From contig NZ_JAFBCR010000001.1 in assembly GCF_016907795.1 (NCBI RefSeq), positions 1,736,001 to 1,800,000 of the forward strand: a stretch of 64,000 nucleotides of DNA. The letters are read 5' to 3'. The notes below the pieces were generated by a model. The model did not search any database, was not told the DNA's origin, and saw only the letters and a program-made list of their open reading frames with translations. Source of the DNA: Kocuria palustris (GTDB taxonomy: Bacteria > Actinomycetota > Actinomycetes > Actinomycetales > Micrococcaceae). A program made the position numbers and the translations under genes. This document shows, piece after piece, positions 49,864 through 59,044 of this stretch; the stretch's first letter is position 1, and every line of letters begins with the position of its first letter.

Positions 49864-51312
49864 ATGAGTCAGGTGCGAACCGGTCGGGCGCAGGGGACGG
49901 GCCTGCCTCCCCTGACGTCCGGGAAGCATTCGCGCTTCCTGGACAAGCTGGTGGTCGTCGCGACCTTCGGCGGCCTTCTCTTCGGCTACGACACCGGCGT
50001 GATCAACGGCGCCCTGGGCCCCATGTCGGAGCCCGGGGCGCTGGATCTCTCTCCGATGGAGCAGGGCGTCGTGACGTCGTCGCTGCTGATCGGCGCCGCA
50101 GTCGGCGCGATCATCGGCGGGCGCGGCTCGGACCGCTGGGGACGTCGGCGCACGATCCTGGCCATGGCGGTCCTCTTCTTCGTCGGCGCCCTGGGCTGCG
50201 TGCTCGCCCCGACAGCCGGTGTCATGGTGGCCTTCCGCGTGGTCCTGGGCCTGGCTGTGGGCGGAGCCTCGGTCACCGTGCCGGTCTACCTCTCGGAGAT
50301 GGCCCCCACCGAGCGCCGCGGGGCCATGTCCGGGCGCAACGAGGTCATGATCGCGGTCGGTCAGCTGCTGGCGTTCCTGATCAACGCGATCATCGGCAGC
50401 GCGTTCTACGAGGTCCCCGGGCACTGGCGCGTGATGCTGGCCGTGGCCGCGCTGCCGGCGCTGGCGCTGTTCTTCGGGATGCTGCGCATGCCGGAGTCGC
50501 CGCGCTGGCTGCTGGCCCAGGGCGACCGCGATGCCGCGCTGAAGGTCCTGGAGCGGGTCCGCACTCCGGAGCGCGCCAAGGCAGAGCTCGTGGAGGTCGA
50601 GGGGCTGGCCGCTCGCGATGCGGCTGAGCACGAGGGCGGGCTGGCGACTCTGCGCACCGAGCCCTGGGTGCGCCGCGTGCTGCTGATCGGCATCGGCGTG
50701 GCCGTGTCCCAGCAGCTCTCCGGCATCAACTCCGTCATGTACTACGGCACGCTGCTGCTGGAGCAGGCGGGCTTCTCGTCCTCGGCCGCCCTGATCGCCA
50801 ACGTGGCCAACGGCGTGATCGCCGTGATCGGCATGCTCACCGGCATGGCCCTGATCGACCGCGTGGGACGACGCCGGCTGATGATCTTCGGCTTCACGGG
50901 CATCACGTCCATGCACCTGCTGATCGGGCTGAGCGCCCTGCTGCTGCCCGAGGGGCTGGGGCGGGCGATCTTCATCCTGATCTTCGTGGTGCTGTTCGTG
51001 GGCTGCATGCAGGCCTCGATCGGCTTCGGCGCGTGGATCATCCTGGCCGAGATCTTCCCGCTGAAGTTCCGCGGGGCGGGCATCGGGATCTCGGTGCTGA
51101 TGATGTGGCTGGCCAACGCCACAGTGACCCTGCTGTTCCCGCAGGTGGTCTCGGCCACCGGCATCACCGTGACGTTCTTCCTCTTCTCGGGTCTGGGCGC
51201 GCTGTGCCTGCTCTTCTTCTGGTGCTTCGTCCCGGAGACCAAGGGGCGCTCCCTCGAGCAGATCGAGGAGTCCTTCGCCGCCGGTGAGCTGAAGCAGATC
51301 CACCGCCGCTGA
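49864..51312 (+). CDS. MFS sugar porter (sugar:H+ symporter)
   Basis: A 482-residue, 12-span sugar-porter family protein. Hallmarks are GLLFGYDTGVINGALG in span 1, GRGSDRWGRRRT between spans 2 and 3, RVVLGLAVGGASVTVPVYLSE, PESPRWLLAQG, QQLSGINSVMYYG and VPETKGRSLEQIEE at the end. These match XylE/GalP/AraE-type symporters. ATG 49864 follows GGAGGATTGGGA; an upstream start at 49831 is unlikely. It faces a galactokinase gene, suggesting galactose as one substrate (inference). Confidence 0.92.
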   Translation: MSQVRTGRAQGTGLPPLTSGKHSRFLDKLVVVATFGGLLFGYDTGVINGALGPMSEPGALDLSPMEQGVVTSSLLIGAAVGAIIGGRGSDRWGRRRTILAMAVLFFVGALGCVLAPTAGVMVAFRVVLGLAVGGASVTVPVYLSEMAPTERRGAMSGRNEVMIAVGQLLAFLINAIIGSAFYEVPGHWRVMLAVAALPALALFFGMLRMPESPRWLLAQGDRDAALKVLERVRTPERAKAELVEVEGLAARDAAEHEGGLATLRTEPWVRRVLLIGIGVAVSQQLSGINSVMYYGTLLLEQAGFSSSAALIANVANGVIAVIGMLTGMALIDRVGRRRLMIFGFTGITSMHLLIGLSALLLPEGLGRAIFILIFVVLFVGCMQASIGFGAWIILAEIFPLKFRGAGIGISVLMMWLANATVTLLFPQVVSATGITVTFFLFSGLGALCLLFFWCFVPETKGRSLEQIEESFAAGELKQIHRR

Positions 51313-51332
51313 TCCTCTGACGATCCCCTGCA

Positions 51333-51361
51333 GCGCCGTCGGCCATCATGGTCGGCGGCGC
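51333..51361. terminator. bidirectional stem-loop between convergent genes
   Basis: GCGCCGTCGGCCAT-C-ATGGTCGGCGGCGC, arms pairing with two G-T wobbles, 20 bp after the sugar-porter stop and 9 bp from the galactokinase stop. Confidence 0.7.
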
Positions 51362-51370
51362 CGCCGCGTG

Positions 51371-52738
51371 TCAGCTGCAACCCATCCCGGCCAGCTCGAC
51401 GCAGTCGCGGCAGACCAGGTGGCCCGAGTCGGCCGGCTGGATGTCCAGGAAGCGCACGCTCGGCAGGTGCGCCTTCACGACGGCTGCGGCCACAGCCTCC
51501 GTGACCGCCTCCACGTTCTGCTCGGGGACCAGCATGAGCACCGACCCGCCGAAGCCGCCGCCGATCAGCCGTGCGCCGTCGGCGCCGGCGGACAGCGCTG
51601 TGTCCACGATGAGGTCGGCGGCGGCGAACGAGGCCTCGGCGTCGTCGCGCATGGAGGCGTGCCCGCTGGTGAGGATCCGCCCGACGGCGCAGGGGGCCGA
51701 AACCCCCGTCTCGCCGGCGAGCACGGCGTCGATCTGCTCGGAGCGCAGCATCTCCGTGAGGGCGTGGCGCAGGCGGCGGAAGGCGTCGCCGGGGTCGCGG
51801 CCCACGAGCTGCTCGGCGGTGGGCGCGGCATCCTCCCAGCGGCGCAGGACGGTCTCGACGTCGTCCTGGGACGGTGTCTCCGGCAGGAGGTCCCGCAGGC
51901 GGTCGGCGCCCAGGAATCGGGCGGCTGCCTCGGCGTCCAGGCGGCGGGAGGAGAACTCGTGCCCGCCGAGCCAGTGCGGCGTGCGCGTGTCCACGCCGAT
52001 CAGCCGGTGCCCATCCAGCAGCGCGTCGGCCGAGCGGTAGGTGATCGAGAAGTCGCGGCAGTCCAGGGAGACCACCTGGCCGGCGTGGGAACGCAGGCTC
52101 GCGGTCTGATCCAGCCCGCCGGTGTTGGCACCCACCACGCGGACCTCCGCCATCATGCAGGCGTGGGCCAGGGCTGCGCGGCGGGCGTCGTCGTGCTCGT
52201 CGGAGCCGGTGATCATCCCCGCGAAGGCGAGGATCGAGGCGCACTCCAGCGCAGCCGAGGACGACAGGCCGCCGCCCACGGGAAGAGTGGAGCGGATCAG
52301 CATGTCGGCTCCGAAGCCCTCGGGGATGCTGATCCCGGGGGTGCACTCCGCCACCTCGTGCAGGCCCCACAGGGCGCCGGCCACATAGCCGGTCCAGCCC
52401 TCGGGACGGCCCGGGCCGATGTCCTCCACGCGGACCTCGACGATCCCCTCGTCCAGCGTGGGCTCCAGGGTGCGCATGCGCAGGAGGCCGTCGGTGCGCG
52501 GCGCTGCAGCCACCAGCGTTCCGTAGGGCAGGGCCATCGGAAGGCAGCGCCCGCCCAGGAAATCGATGTGCTCTCCGTTGAGGTTCGCGCGGCCCGGGGA
52601 CTGCCAGATGCCTTCCGGCCTGCGGCCGAAGACCCTCTCGAAGTTCTCGAGACCGCTGCGCGCGATCACCGCATTGTCGGGGTGCGGCACCCATTCGGGT
52701 GCGACAGATCCCGGCTCCGCGGGGTGGGGCTGGTGCAC
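51371..52738 (-). CDS. galK: galactokinase (GHMP kinase family)
   Basis: A 455-residue GHMP kinase phosphorylating galactose to Gal-1-P. The galactokinase signature is GRANLNGEHIDFLGG (consensus GRVNLIGEHTDYNGG), the ATP loop is LPVGGGLSSSAALE, the catalytic Asp segment is ANTGGLDQTASL and the C-terminal motif is LIGGGFGGSVLMLVP. Slightly longer than typical (about 390-430). GTG 52738 with AGGAGG 7 nt upstream is preferred; the longer frame is rejected. No galT or galE is adjacent. Confidence 0.87.
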   Translation of the reverse strand: MHQPHPAEPGSVAPEWVPHPDNAVIARSGLENFERVFGRRPEGIWQSPGRANLNGEHIDFLGGRCLPMALPYGTLVAAAPRTDGLLRMRTLEPTLDEGIVEVRVEDIGPGRPEGWTGYVAGALWGLHEVAECTPGISIPEGFGADMLIRSTLPVGGGLSSSAALECASILAFAGMITGSDEHDDARRAALAHACMMAEVRVVGANTGGLDQTASLRSHAGQVVSLDCRDFSITYRSADALLDGHRLIGVDTRTPHWLGGHEFSSRRLDAEAAARFLGADRLRDLLPETPSQDDVETVLRRWEDAAPTAEQLVGRDPGDAFRRLRHALTEMLRSEQIDAVLAGETGVSAPCAVGRILTSGHASMRDDAEASFAAADLIVDTALSAGADGARLIGGGFGGSVLMLVPEQNVEAVTEAVAAAVVKAHLPSVRFLDIQPADSGHLVCRDCVELAGMGCS

Positions 52739-52796
52739 GGGGGCCTCCTGGTGCTGAGAAGTGCGCCCCACTCTAGACCCGGTGCCGGACGCGCTA

Positions 52797-54068
52797 TCAG
52801 CGCAGGCGCCGCTCGTGCTGTGTGCCACTGCCCTGCGCGGTGCGCCGCGGTCGGAACGACCGGCGCGGCTTGGGCGGCGGGTTCGACGCGCCGTGGGTCG
52901 TGACCACCTGCAGAACACGCTCCAGGTCTGTGCCCACGGTGACCAGCCACCAGTGGTCCCAGGTGTTGCGCATCTCGAGGTTCTCCAGGACGTTCGAGAG
53001 ATCGCTCACCCGCGCACGGGCCCGCGCGGCCAGGATCTGGACCTCGTCCTTCTCCTCGTCGTCCAGGTTCAGCGGCACGATCGACAGGGAGGTGGTCATG
53101 GTCGAGAACGACTCGGTGTCCACCTTCCATGCCACGCGCATGACCTCGGCGACGGCGCGCAGCGTGCGCTCGAGCTCGCGGGAGACGTCGGCGGGAACCA
53201 CCATGTGGGAGCCGTCCTCGGCGAACAGCCTGCGCAGGGCGTCGGTGAGGTCGCGCATGTAGAAGGAGACGTGCTCCACGCGGATCAGACGGGCCAGACC
53301 GGGGTCCTGACCCTTCTTGTTGGGCAGCATCATGCGCGGGTTGCCCTTGGCGGTGGAGGCGGTGGCCTCGACGACGCCGCGGACCTCCGCGGCGACCGAG
53401 GCGAGCTGGTAGTTGACCTCCACCCAGTCGGTGCGCGAGGTGGAGCCGGGCGTGCGGACCTCCATGGCGACGTCGCGCAGGTAGAACACCATCAGCCGTT
53501 CGATCCGCCCCAGCTCCAGGGACGCGGAGCGGAAGTCGACGGGCTGAGCCACCACGTAGTTCACGATCAGGCCGATCGTGACGCCGGTGGCCATCTGGAC
53601 GATGTAGCCCAGCGAGTAGTTGTCGGCGTTGGGCCCGCCCACCACCAGCACGAACAGCGCCGTGATGGGGATGTAGTCCGCCCCGGCCCCGAACCTGCGG
53701 ACGCCCGCCAGGATGACGCCGAGGGCGATGGCGGGGAACAGGGTGATGACCACCGGCCACGGCATGAGCTGGACTGTCAGGGCCAGGATCATGCCCACGC
53801 CCAGTCCCAGAAGCGTCTGCCCCGCAGTGCGCAGCGAGCCCGTGAGGCTCGGGTACATCGCCACGAGCGCGCCCAGAGGGGCGTAGTAGGGGTACTGCGC
53901 CACGACGCCCGGCATGAACGGGGCGACCATGTAGGCGAGCATGCAGGCCAGCGCCGCCTTGAGGGCCAGCAGCAGGCGCGACGAGTTGATCGTGCTGTTG
54001 TGCCAGGGGCGCAGCAGCGAATCATCGTCGTCGCGCGAGGCCGACGACGGCGGGGAGGAGAGGCGCAC
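52797..54068 (-). CDS. FUSC-family (aromatic acid exporter-like) membrane protein
   Basis: A 423-residue protein with an N-terminal block of six hydrophobic spans (ALKAALACMLAYMVAPFMPG, YYAPLGALVAMYPSLTGSLR, LGLGVGMILALTVQLMPWPV) and a cytoplasmic helical C-terminal half, ending in an Arg/Pro-rich tail. The spans match the FUSC/YccS-AaeB half-repeat family, which exports aromatic acids. GTG 54068 with AGGA upstream is preferred over TTG 54083. It is divergent from the lipoprotein gene at 54368; the 299-bp gap shows nothing else. Confidence 0.75.
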   Translation of the reverse strand: MRLSSPPSSASRDDDDSLLRPWHNSTINSSRLLLALKAALACMLAYMVAPFMPGVVAQYPYYAPLGALVAMYPSLTGSLRTAGQTLLGLGVGMILALTVQLMPWPVVITLFPAIALGVILAGVRRFGAGADYIPITALFVLVVGGPNADNYSLGYIVQMATGVTIGLIVNYVVAQPVDFRSASLELGRIERLMVFYLRDVAMEVRTPGSTSRTDWVEVNYQLASVAAEVRGVVEATASTAKGNPRMMLPNKKGQDPGLARLIRVEHVSFYMRDLTDALRRLFAEDGSHMVVPADVSRELERTLRAVAEVMRVAWKVDTESFSTMTTSLSIVPLNLDDEEKDEVQILAARARARVSDLSNVLENLEMRNTWDHWWLVTVGTDLERVLQVVTTHGASNPPPKPRRSFRPRRTAQGSGTQHERRLR

Positions 54069-54367
54069 GGCAGTCCTGTTCAAGCGGGGCGAGTGCCCGG
54101 GATCAGATGCTTGAGGGGCGCGAGAAGAGATCTACGCGCCGGTCACTTTAGCGGTCCGCATGGCCTCGGGTCGATGGGTGCAGGCGACGGATTTCTGCCG
54201 TGACTGTTCATGAAGATTCGACCCGTGACCTGCTGTGACGCACGTTCGTCCGGGTCATCCACAGGTCTCGACGACCCCCTGTCGTGACGCTGTGACTGCG
54301 GCCTACGATCACGGCACTTGTCGTCATGCGCCTGAGACTGCAGGGGCATCGAGCCGGAGGCCATCCG

Positions 54368-55018
54368 ATGACCGCGAGATCCCTCGTCCTGCCTGCCACC
54401 GCAATGGTCGCAGCAGTGCTGCTGACGGCCTGCGCCCCGACGGACGACGGCCCCGACGACGCCTCCAGCAGCACGGCCTCCGAGGCGGCCTCTTCCTCCT
54501 CCGAGGCGGCGACTGACAAGTCGCCAGGCAGCGACGGAGAGTACGTCGAGGCCTCCGCCGACGGCCCTGCGCAGAACGTCCCCAAGCCGGAGAAGCCCAC
54601 GCTGGCCGATGAGGAGAGCTACGAGGGGGCTCAGGCGTTCCTCGATTACCTCGCTGATACGCGCGCATATGCCTGGCAGACGGGGGATACGTCGCTGATC
54701 AGGGAGATCACGGCGGAAGAATGTGAATCATGTACGGAAGAGTATAATGACATAGAAGAAGTGTATGATTCAGGCGGTTGGGCAAGTTCGGGCCAGGAAA
54801 CCATTCGGATAATTGACGAGGACATGCCGGTTGATTCATTTGGATATCCAGCTCCGCGAACCGAAGTGGATTATTCTGGTCTGACGATTTGGGAGTCTGA
54901 TGGAAGCGTCGCCCACGAGTTCGCTCCTATCTCAGGTGACAGCGAACCTATTTATGCCCATATGGAATATTCCGCCGGAATGTGGATATTAATTCAGCCC
55001 ACCCCGGTTGCTATATAG
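54368..55018 (+). CDS. DUF6318-type lipoprotein, 3' half AT-richer
   Basis: A 216-residue lipoprotein: signal MTARSLVLPATAMVAAVLLT with lipobox LTAC, a Ser/Glu/Asp-rich linker (residues 24-70) and a globular domain. The part FLDYLADTRAYAWQTGDTSL followed by ECESCTEEY resembles DUF6318 proteins, in which two Cys of CESC are conserved. ATG 54368 has GGAGG upstream. From about 54710 the DNA becomes much richer in A and T with non-preferred codons (ATA, AAT, GAA), continuing into the next gene. Function unknown; probable operon partner follows after 8 bp. Confidence 0.72.
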   Translation: MTARSLVLPATAMVAAVLLTACAPTDDGPDDASSSTASEAASSSSEAATDKSPGSDGEYVEASADGPAQNVPKPEKPTLADEESYEGAQAFLDYLADTRAYAWQTGDTSLIREITAEECESCTEEYNDIEEVYDSGGWASSGQETIRIIDEDMPVDSFGYPAPRTEVDYSGLTIWESDGSVAHEFAPISGDSEPIYAHMEYSAGMWILIQPTPVAI

Positions 55019-55560
55019 GACAGATCATGGTTAGACGGCCACTCGAGGTGTTGGCGTGCACTGCGCTGATGGCGTTCTTGGCGTGCACCCCTGGCGTGGC
55101 TGACGATGGGGAGATTCGCCGTGACGGATTCCGTGGACAAGCTGAGGTTTCCAGCGCGCATGCGGTCGGCTCTGGTGTGGAGTTAAGATTTGAGGCAAGC
55201 GCTGGGGGTGCTAGAGGGCCTGAGGCTTCCAGGGCTAACTCTGGCGACTCCCCGAGCGCGGGAGATGCGCCAGGGTCGTCGGGGCAGATAGTTTCTTCAG
55301 GGGATGTCGAACATTTCCAGAAGGTTCTCCGTCAGTATTCAACTCAGAGTGAATTTGAGGACGGGAATAGGGGTGCGCCGAGTGTTGAAACGGCGGACTA
55401 CTCTTTGGTTGACCTCTGTGCTGGCTCCCCAGGTGAATCTGGTTGCGCAGAGCAAGAGGCATGCACATTGGCTGATGGGTCGGCCGGGCAGAACCTCTAT
55501 GTCGAGTTCTCTGTTTCAGGAGACAGCACGACAAGAGTGAGTGACCCCATCTGCTCACCC
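54710..55560. other. AT-richer block with sharp borders inside two genes
   Basis: Within about 850 bp, base and codon usage differ strongly from all surrounding DNA (for example AGTATAATGACATAGAAGAA near 54740). Both borders lie inside reading frames: the 3' half of the lipoprotein gene and the 5' half of the PKD gene. The flanking parts of both genes have the normal GC-rich style. This indicates a mosaic produced by recombination or very different constraint. Confidence 0.75.
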
Positions 55561-56082
55561 TCGGACCAGCTTCCTGAGGACGATGAGCCCATGCCGCTGC
55601 CGGTCTTCACCGTCGAGGACCTCCGTCGGCTCGAGGTGAGTCCGGCGGTGACCGCGGTGGAGCCGGCGCCGGACACGCTCGTGGGTCTGCACACCAACAT
55701 GTACGCCTCAGCGGAGGACCAGGTCTTCGACACCGAACTGGCGGGCTTCCCCGTCCAGGTGCGAGTGACCCCGGTGTCGTTCACCTGGGACTACGGCGAT
55801 GGGACGACCTTCGGCCCCACGGAGCTCAGCGGCGGTCCGCTTCCTGCGGGCTCGTGGGATGAGCCCACCGATACGAGTCACCAGTACGCCGACACCGGCG
55901 ACGTGTCGGTGGTGCTGACCACTGAGTTCGCGGGCGAGTACTCGATCAGCGGCGGCCCTTGGCTGCCGGTCGACGGCACCAGCACGGTCAGCAGCGACCC
56001 CGTCGCATTGAGCGTCTGGCGCTCGACCGTGCGCAACTACGCCGACGACTGCTTCGACAACCCCGGCGGCGTCGGCTGCTGA
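55027..56082 (+). CDS. secreted PKD-domain-like protein, 5' half AT-richer
   Basis: A 351-residue exported protein: signal-like N-terminus (MVRRPLEVLACTALMAFLAC, possibly a lipobox), a variable acidic region to about 180 encoded by AT-richer DNA, then a GC-rich conserved half with the PKD pattern VSFTWDYGDGTTFGPTE and HQYADTGDVSVVLTTEF. The C-terminus has paired Cys (DDCFDNPGGVGC). ATG 55027 has AGGA upstream. PKD domains mediate surface interactions. The pairing with a DUF6318 lipoprotein recurs in related actinobacteria as far as I recall. Confidence 0.7.
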   Translation: MVRRPLEVLACTALMAFLACTPGVADDGEIRRDGFRGQAEVSSAHAVGSGVELRFEASAGGARGPEASRANSGDSPSAGDAPGSSGQIVSSGDVEHFQKVLRQYSTQSEFEDGNRGAPSVETADYSLVDLCAGSPGESGCAEQEACTLADGSAGQNLYVEFSVSGDSTTRVSDPICSPSDQLPEDDEPMPLPVFTVEDLRRLEVSPAVTAVEPAPDTLVGLHTNMYASAEDQVFDTELAGFPVQVRVTPVSFTWDYGDGTTFGPTELSGGPLPAGSWDEPTDTSHQYADTGDVSVVLTTEFAGEYSISGGPWLPVDGTSTVSSDPVALSVWRSTVRNYADDCFDNPGGVGC

Positions 56083-56085
56083 GCC

Positions 56086-56658
56086 TCAGGCTTCCCAGTC
56101 CTCTGGGGCCCACGGCTCGCCGTCGGCCAGGGCGTTGAGCTCGTAGGCGCCCTTGTCGTCGATCTGCTCGCGCAGGATGTCGGCATGACCGGCATGGCGG
56201 GCGTACTCCTCGATCGCGTGGAGCACCACCCAGCGCACAGGCCAGGACTCCACGTCATCCGGGAACCACGGCTTGTCCGGAACCGGGATGCGGGCCTCCA
56301 GGTCCACCGACGGAACCGTGTGCTCGACCCAGGCGGCCATGTCATGCAGGGCGGTGATCAGGGACTCGGCGGTGTCGTCGTCGTGGACCGCGTCTGCGGA
56401 GGGGACGCCGGCCTGGAAGTCCCGGGTGCCGTGGGTCCGGGCGCGGGCTGGATCGAGCGAGGCGAAGATCCCCTCATTGCCCACGAACAGGCAGTGCCGG
56501 GCGATGCCGCCGAGGCTCATCTGGCTGGTGGCGGGCGTCCTGCGCAGCTGCTCGGCGTCGAGGCCCTGGAGTGTCGTGGCGACCTGGCGGATCTGCTGGG
56601 CGGCAAAGGCGGCCAGCGCATCGTGCTCGGTGGTGACCTGGCGGGTGAAGAAGGGCAT
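56086..56658 (-). CDS. DinB/DUF664 family protein 1
   Basis: A 190-residue four-helix DinB-fold protein. The potential metal ligands are in [13 protein letters not shown] and the C-terminal [18 protein letters not shown], the latter typical of DUF664. The superfamily includes mycothiol- and bacillithiol-dependent transferases and maleylpyruvate isomerases; the reaction here is unknown. It starts 32 bp from the second DinB gene end, on the same strand. Confidence 0.85.
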   Translation of the reverse strand: MPFFTRQVTTEHDALAAFAAQQIRQVATTLQGLDAEQLRRTPATSQMSLGGIARHCLFVGNEGIFASLDPARARTHGTRDFQAGVPSADAVHDDDTAESLITALHDMAAWVEHTVPSVDLEARIPVPDKPWFPDDVESWPVRWVVLHAIEEYARHAGHADILREQIDDKGAYELNALADGEPWAPEDWEA

Positions 56659-56690
56659 GCGAGCCTCCTGGTGCTTGGGGCTGAACAGGC

Positions 56691-57260
56691 TCAGCCGCGA
56701 TGGGCCCAGAGATCCCGCAGCAGCGCGACCTCGGCCAGATGGTGAATCACCTCGCGGTTGATGTTCAGGGCCAGGTCAGCGAAGGGCCGATCGCCCCACG
56801 GGCCCTCGGCCGGTCCGCACGGCTGCTGCATGCGCTCGTCGTCCACGCTGCGCAGGCCGTCGAGCCAGCGCTCGACCTCGCGATCGAGCTGGGCGAGGGC
56901 CTCGTCGGCGGTGCCCGCGAACTCCCACGTGCCGTAGGAGGCCTCGGGGCCGTCGAAGTGGCTGTGGCTGCGCGCGGCCAGCACGCCCACGATCACGTGC
57001 CCCAGCCGCCACGAGATCGTCGTGAACGGCTGCGGCTGCCCCTCGACGAGGTCGAAGTCGATGACCAGGTCACCGGCCCCGGCCTGGTGCGCGGTGCGCT
57101 GCTCGTCGGCGGAGTGCACCGTCCACGCCTGCTGGTCATCGCCGGTGGGGTCCCAGAGGAGCTCCTCGTCCGTGAGTCCCTCCAGTCGCGGGCGCAGCAG
57201 GTTCTGCCAGTGCCACTGCAGCTGCTCGACGGCGGCTGAGGTCAGGGGATTCGTCGTCAT
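56691..57260 (-). CDS. DinB family protein 2
   Basis: A 189-residue DinB-fold protein. Helix 1 has [20 protein letters not shown], the middle [20 protein letters not shown] and the end [20 protein letters not shown], giving the three-His metal site pattern. Only distantly similar to the neighbouring DinB gene. ATG 57260 chosen; the longer frame is spurious. Likely co-transcribed with DinB 1. Confidence 0.85.
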   Translation of the reverse strand: MTTNPLTSAAVEQLQWHWQNLLRPRLEGLTDEELLWDPTGDDQQAWTVHSADEQRTAHQAGAGDLVIDFDLVEGQPQPFTTISWRLGHVIVGVLAARSHSHFDGPEASYGTWEFAGTADEALAQLDREVERWLDGLRSVDDERMQQPCGPAEGPWGDRPFADLALNINREVIHHLAEVALLRDLWAHRG

Positions 57261-57283
57261 GCGGACGACGATCCCATGCGGCC

Positions 57284-57829
57284 TCAGCCCACGGCCAGGT
57301 CGAAGCGCCTGATGAACGCCGCCATGGCATTGCGCGCTGTGGACTCCAGCGGGCGGAAGGTCCCGTCCGCCCAGCCGGTGGTGATCCCGACGCTGCGGGC
57401 CCAGCAGATCTCCTTGTAGAACGCGGAGCGCGGCGTGAGGTCCCGGAAGGGCGAGCGAGCCGGTGCGGCGAACGCCGGAGACCCGGCCGCGCGGTAGAAC
57501 AGCGCGCAGGTGGCATTGCGGTCGATCGGGTCCAGCGGGTGGAACGTGCCGTCGCTCCAGCCGTTGAGCAGACCGCGCTCCCGCGCCCAGCACATCTCCC
57601 GGTAGAACTGCTGGCCGGGGCGCACGTCGGTGAACGGCGATCGCCCCGGCGCGGTGAAGTCCGGCGAGCCGGCCATGCGGTGGAACACCGCGGCCATGGC
57701 GTCGCGCTTGATGGTGCTCAGGGGCCGGAAGGTGCCGTCGCCCCAGCCGCGGAGGTAGCCGAGATCGGAGACCCGCCCGATCTCCGCCGCGAAGGCGGAT
57801 CGGCTGCTGATGTCCCGGAATGTCGCCAT
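57284..57829 (-). CDS. triple S-layer-homology (SLH) repeat protein without signal peptide
   Basis: A 181-residue protein made only of three SLH-type repeats, each with FRDIS/FTDVRP/FRDLTP starts, a central W and the ending GW(G/S/A)DGTFRPL...RNAM. SLH domains bind cell-wall polymers and are usually attached to a secreted enzyme. This chain has no signal peptide and starts at ATG 57829 with AAAGGA 7 nt upstream, 25 bp after the Tat-exported SGNH hydrolase gene. Either it is a split-off anchoring part of that enzyme or it uses another export route. Confidence 0.8.
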   Translation of the reverse strand: MATFRDISSRSAFAAEIGRVSDLGYLRGWGDGTFRPLSTIKRDAMAAVFHRMAGSPDFTAPGRSPFTDVRPGQQFYREMCWARERGLLNGWSDGTFHPLDPIDRNATCALFYRAAGSPAFAAPARSPFRDLTPRSAFYKEICWARSVGITTGWADGTFRPLESTARNAMAAFIRRFDLAVG

Positions 57830-57854
57830 GAGGAGTCCTTTCGGGGTCGTCGGC

Positions 57855-58883
57855 TCAGTACCAGCCGAGAGCGCGCAGCTTCTCGGCGATGGCGGTCGCG
57901 ACGATCAGGTAGCCGAAGCGGTTGAGGTGGTAGCTGTCGCCCTTGAGCTCGAGCGGGGCCATGCCCCATGACGCGCGCTGACGGTCGGCTGCCGTGGAGC
58001 CGACGCTGTAGCGGCGCAGCTCGGGATGCTGCCAGCGCTGCGGATCCGTGAGCACGGCATTGATGTCCAGGTACTGAGCCCCGTACTCGCGGGCATAGGC
58101 CCGGTTGACGGTGTCCACCTGGGAATAGGCTGCGGTGCCGGGTGTGTCCAGGAAGTTCTTCCAATGGCCCAGGACGAGAGTCGACTGCGGCTCGACGTCG
58201 TAGGCGGCCCGGGTGTCGGCCAGGACGCGATCGATGTCGCCGATGTTGTTCTTGCCCATCCACAGCAGGTGGGTGCTGCCGCGATGCCGCGTCTCGAGAT
58301 CGGTGACCCAGCGGGAGCGCGCGGAGACCCCCACGTGCACGGAGGAGCCTGGCAGCGCCCGGTGGATCTCCACCTTGCGGTTGGTCCCTGCGACATAGCG
58401 CAGGTCGAACGGAACTCCGTCGATGGTGCCGGGGTAGGAGCGACCGGACTCGGGCACGCGGCGATCCAGGGTGGGCAGAACCAGGGTTCCGGAGGCGGGG
58501 AGCATTCCGGCTGCTCCCATGTAGCGGAAGTCCAGGCGCGCGGCGGCCTTCTCGGAGCGGGCCATCAGGATCTCGGGCGACCGAGCGGCGGGCGTGGCCT
58601 CCGAGGTGACGGTCGTTCCCAGCAGCCTGGCGAGCTCGGTGTCCAGATGGACCACCCGGAAGCCGTCGGTGATGGCGCTGGCATAGGAGGCGGCCGACGA
58701 GCTGCCCCACAGCACGATTGGCCGCTCGGCGGCCGAAGCCTGCGTCGCCGCTGCCCCGGCGGCGCTGACGGTGAGGGCCGCCGCCGTGGCTGCCAGGACT
58801 GCGCGGCGTGAGGGGCCGTGTCCGGCGGCGGTCGAGGACAGGGCGGCAGGGCGCTGGGGCCTTCCTGCGGCGTGGGGGGTCAT
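57855..58883 (-). CDS. Tat-exported SGNH/GDSL-type hydrolase
   Basis: A 342-residue protein with a twin-arginine signal (GPSRRAVLAATAAALTVSAA, cleavage near ASA-AE) and an SGNH hydrolase domain. Block I is LWGSSSAASY (nucleophile Ser), the Asn-type region LLWMGKNNIGD fits block III and the C-terminal DSYHLNRFGYLIVA gives the catalytic Asp-x-x-His. The GDS of block I is GSS. It probably deacylates a cell-wall or exopolysaccharide substrate. The SLH-repeat gene follows on the same strand. Confidence 0.8.
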   Translation of the reverse strand: MTPHAAGRPQRPAALSSTAAGHGPSRRAVLAATAAALTVSAAGAAATQASAAERPIVLWGSSSAASYASAITDGFRVVHLDTELARLLGTTVTSEATPAARSPEILMARSEKAAARLDFRYMGAAGMLPASGTLVLPTLDRRVPESGRSYPGTIDGVPFDLRYVAGTNRKVEIHRALPGSSVHVGVSARSRWVTDLETRHRGSTHLLWMGKNNIGDIDRVLADTRAAYDVEPQSTLVLGHWKNFLDTPGTAAYSQVDTVNRAYAREYGAQYLDINAVLTDPQRWQHPELRRYSVGSTAADRQRASWGMAPLELKGDSYHLNRFGYLIVATAIAEKLRALGWY

Positions 58884-59044
58884 ATGGGCGATAGGCCTTT
58901 GTTCGGGGGATCTGAACGGCGCCGCTTGTGGGCACTGGGGGGTCTTCAGGCTACAAATCTGGGTGAGGCCACGGAGACTCCGTCATCTTGGAGACGCTCT
59001 GTGACGCGGGGTACCCTCACACCGGAAGACGACAGACCACGCCG

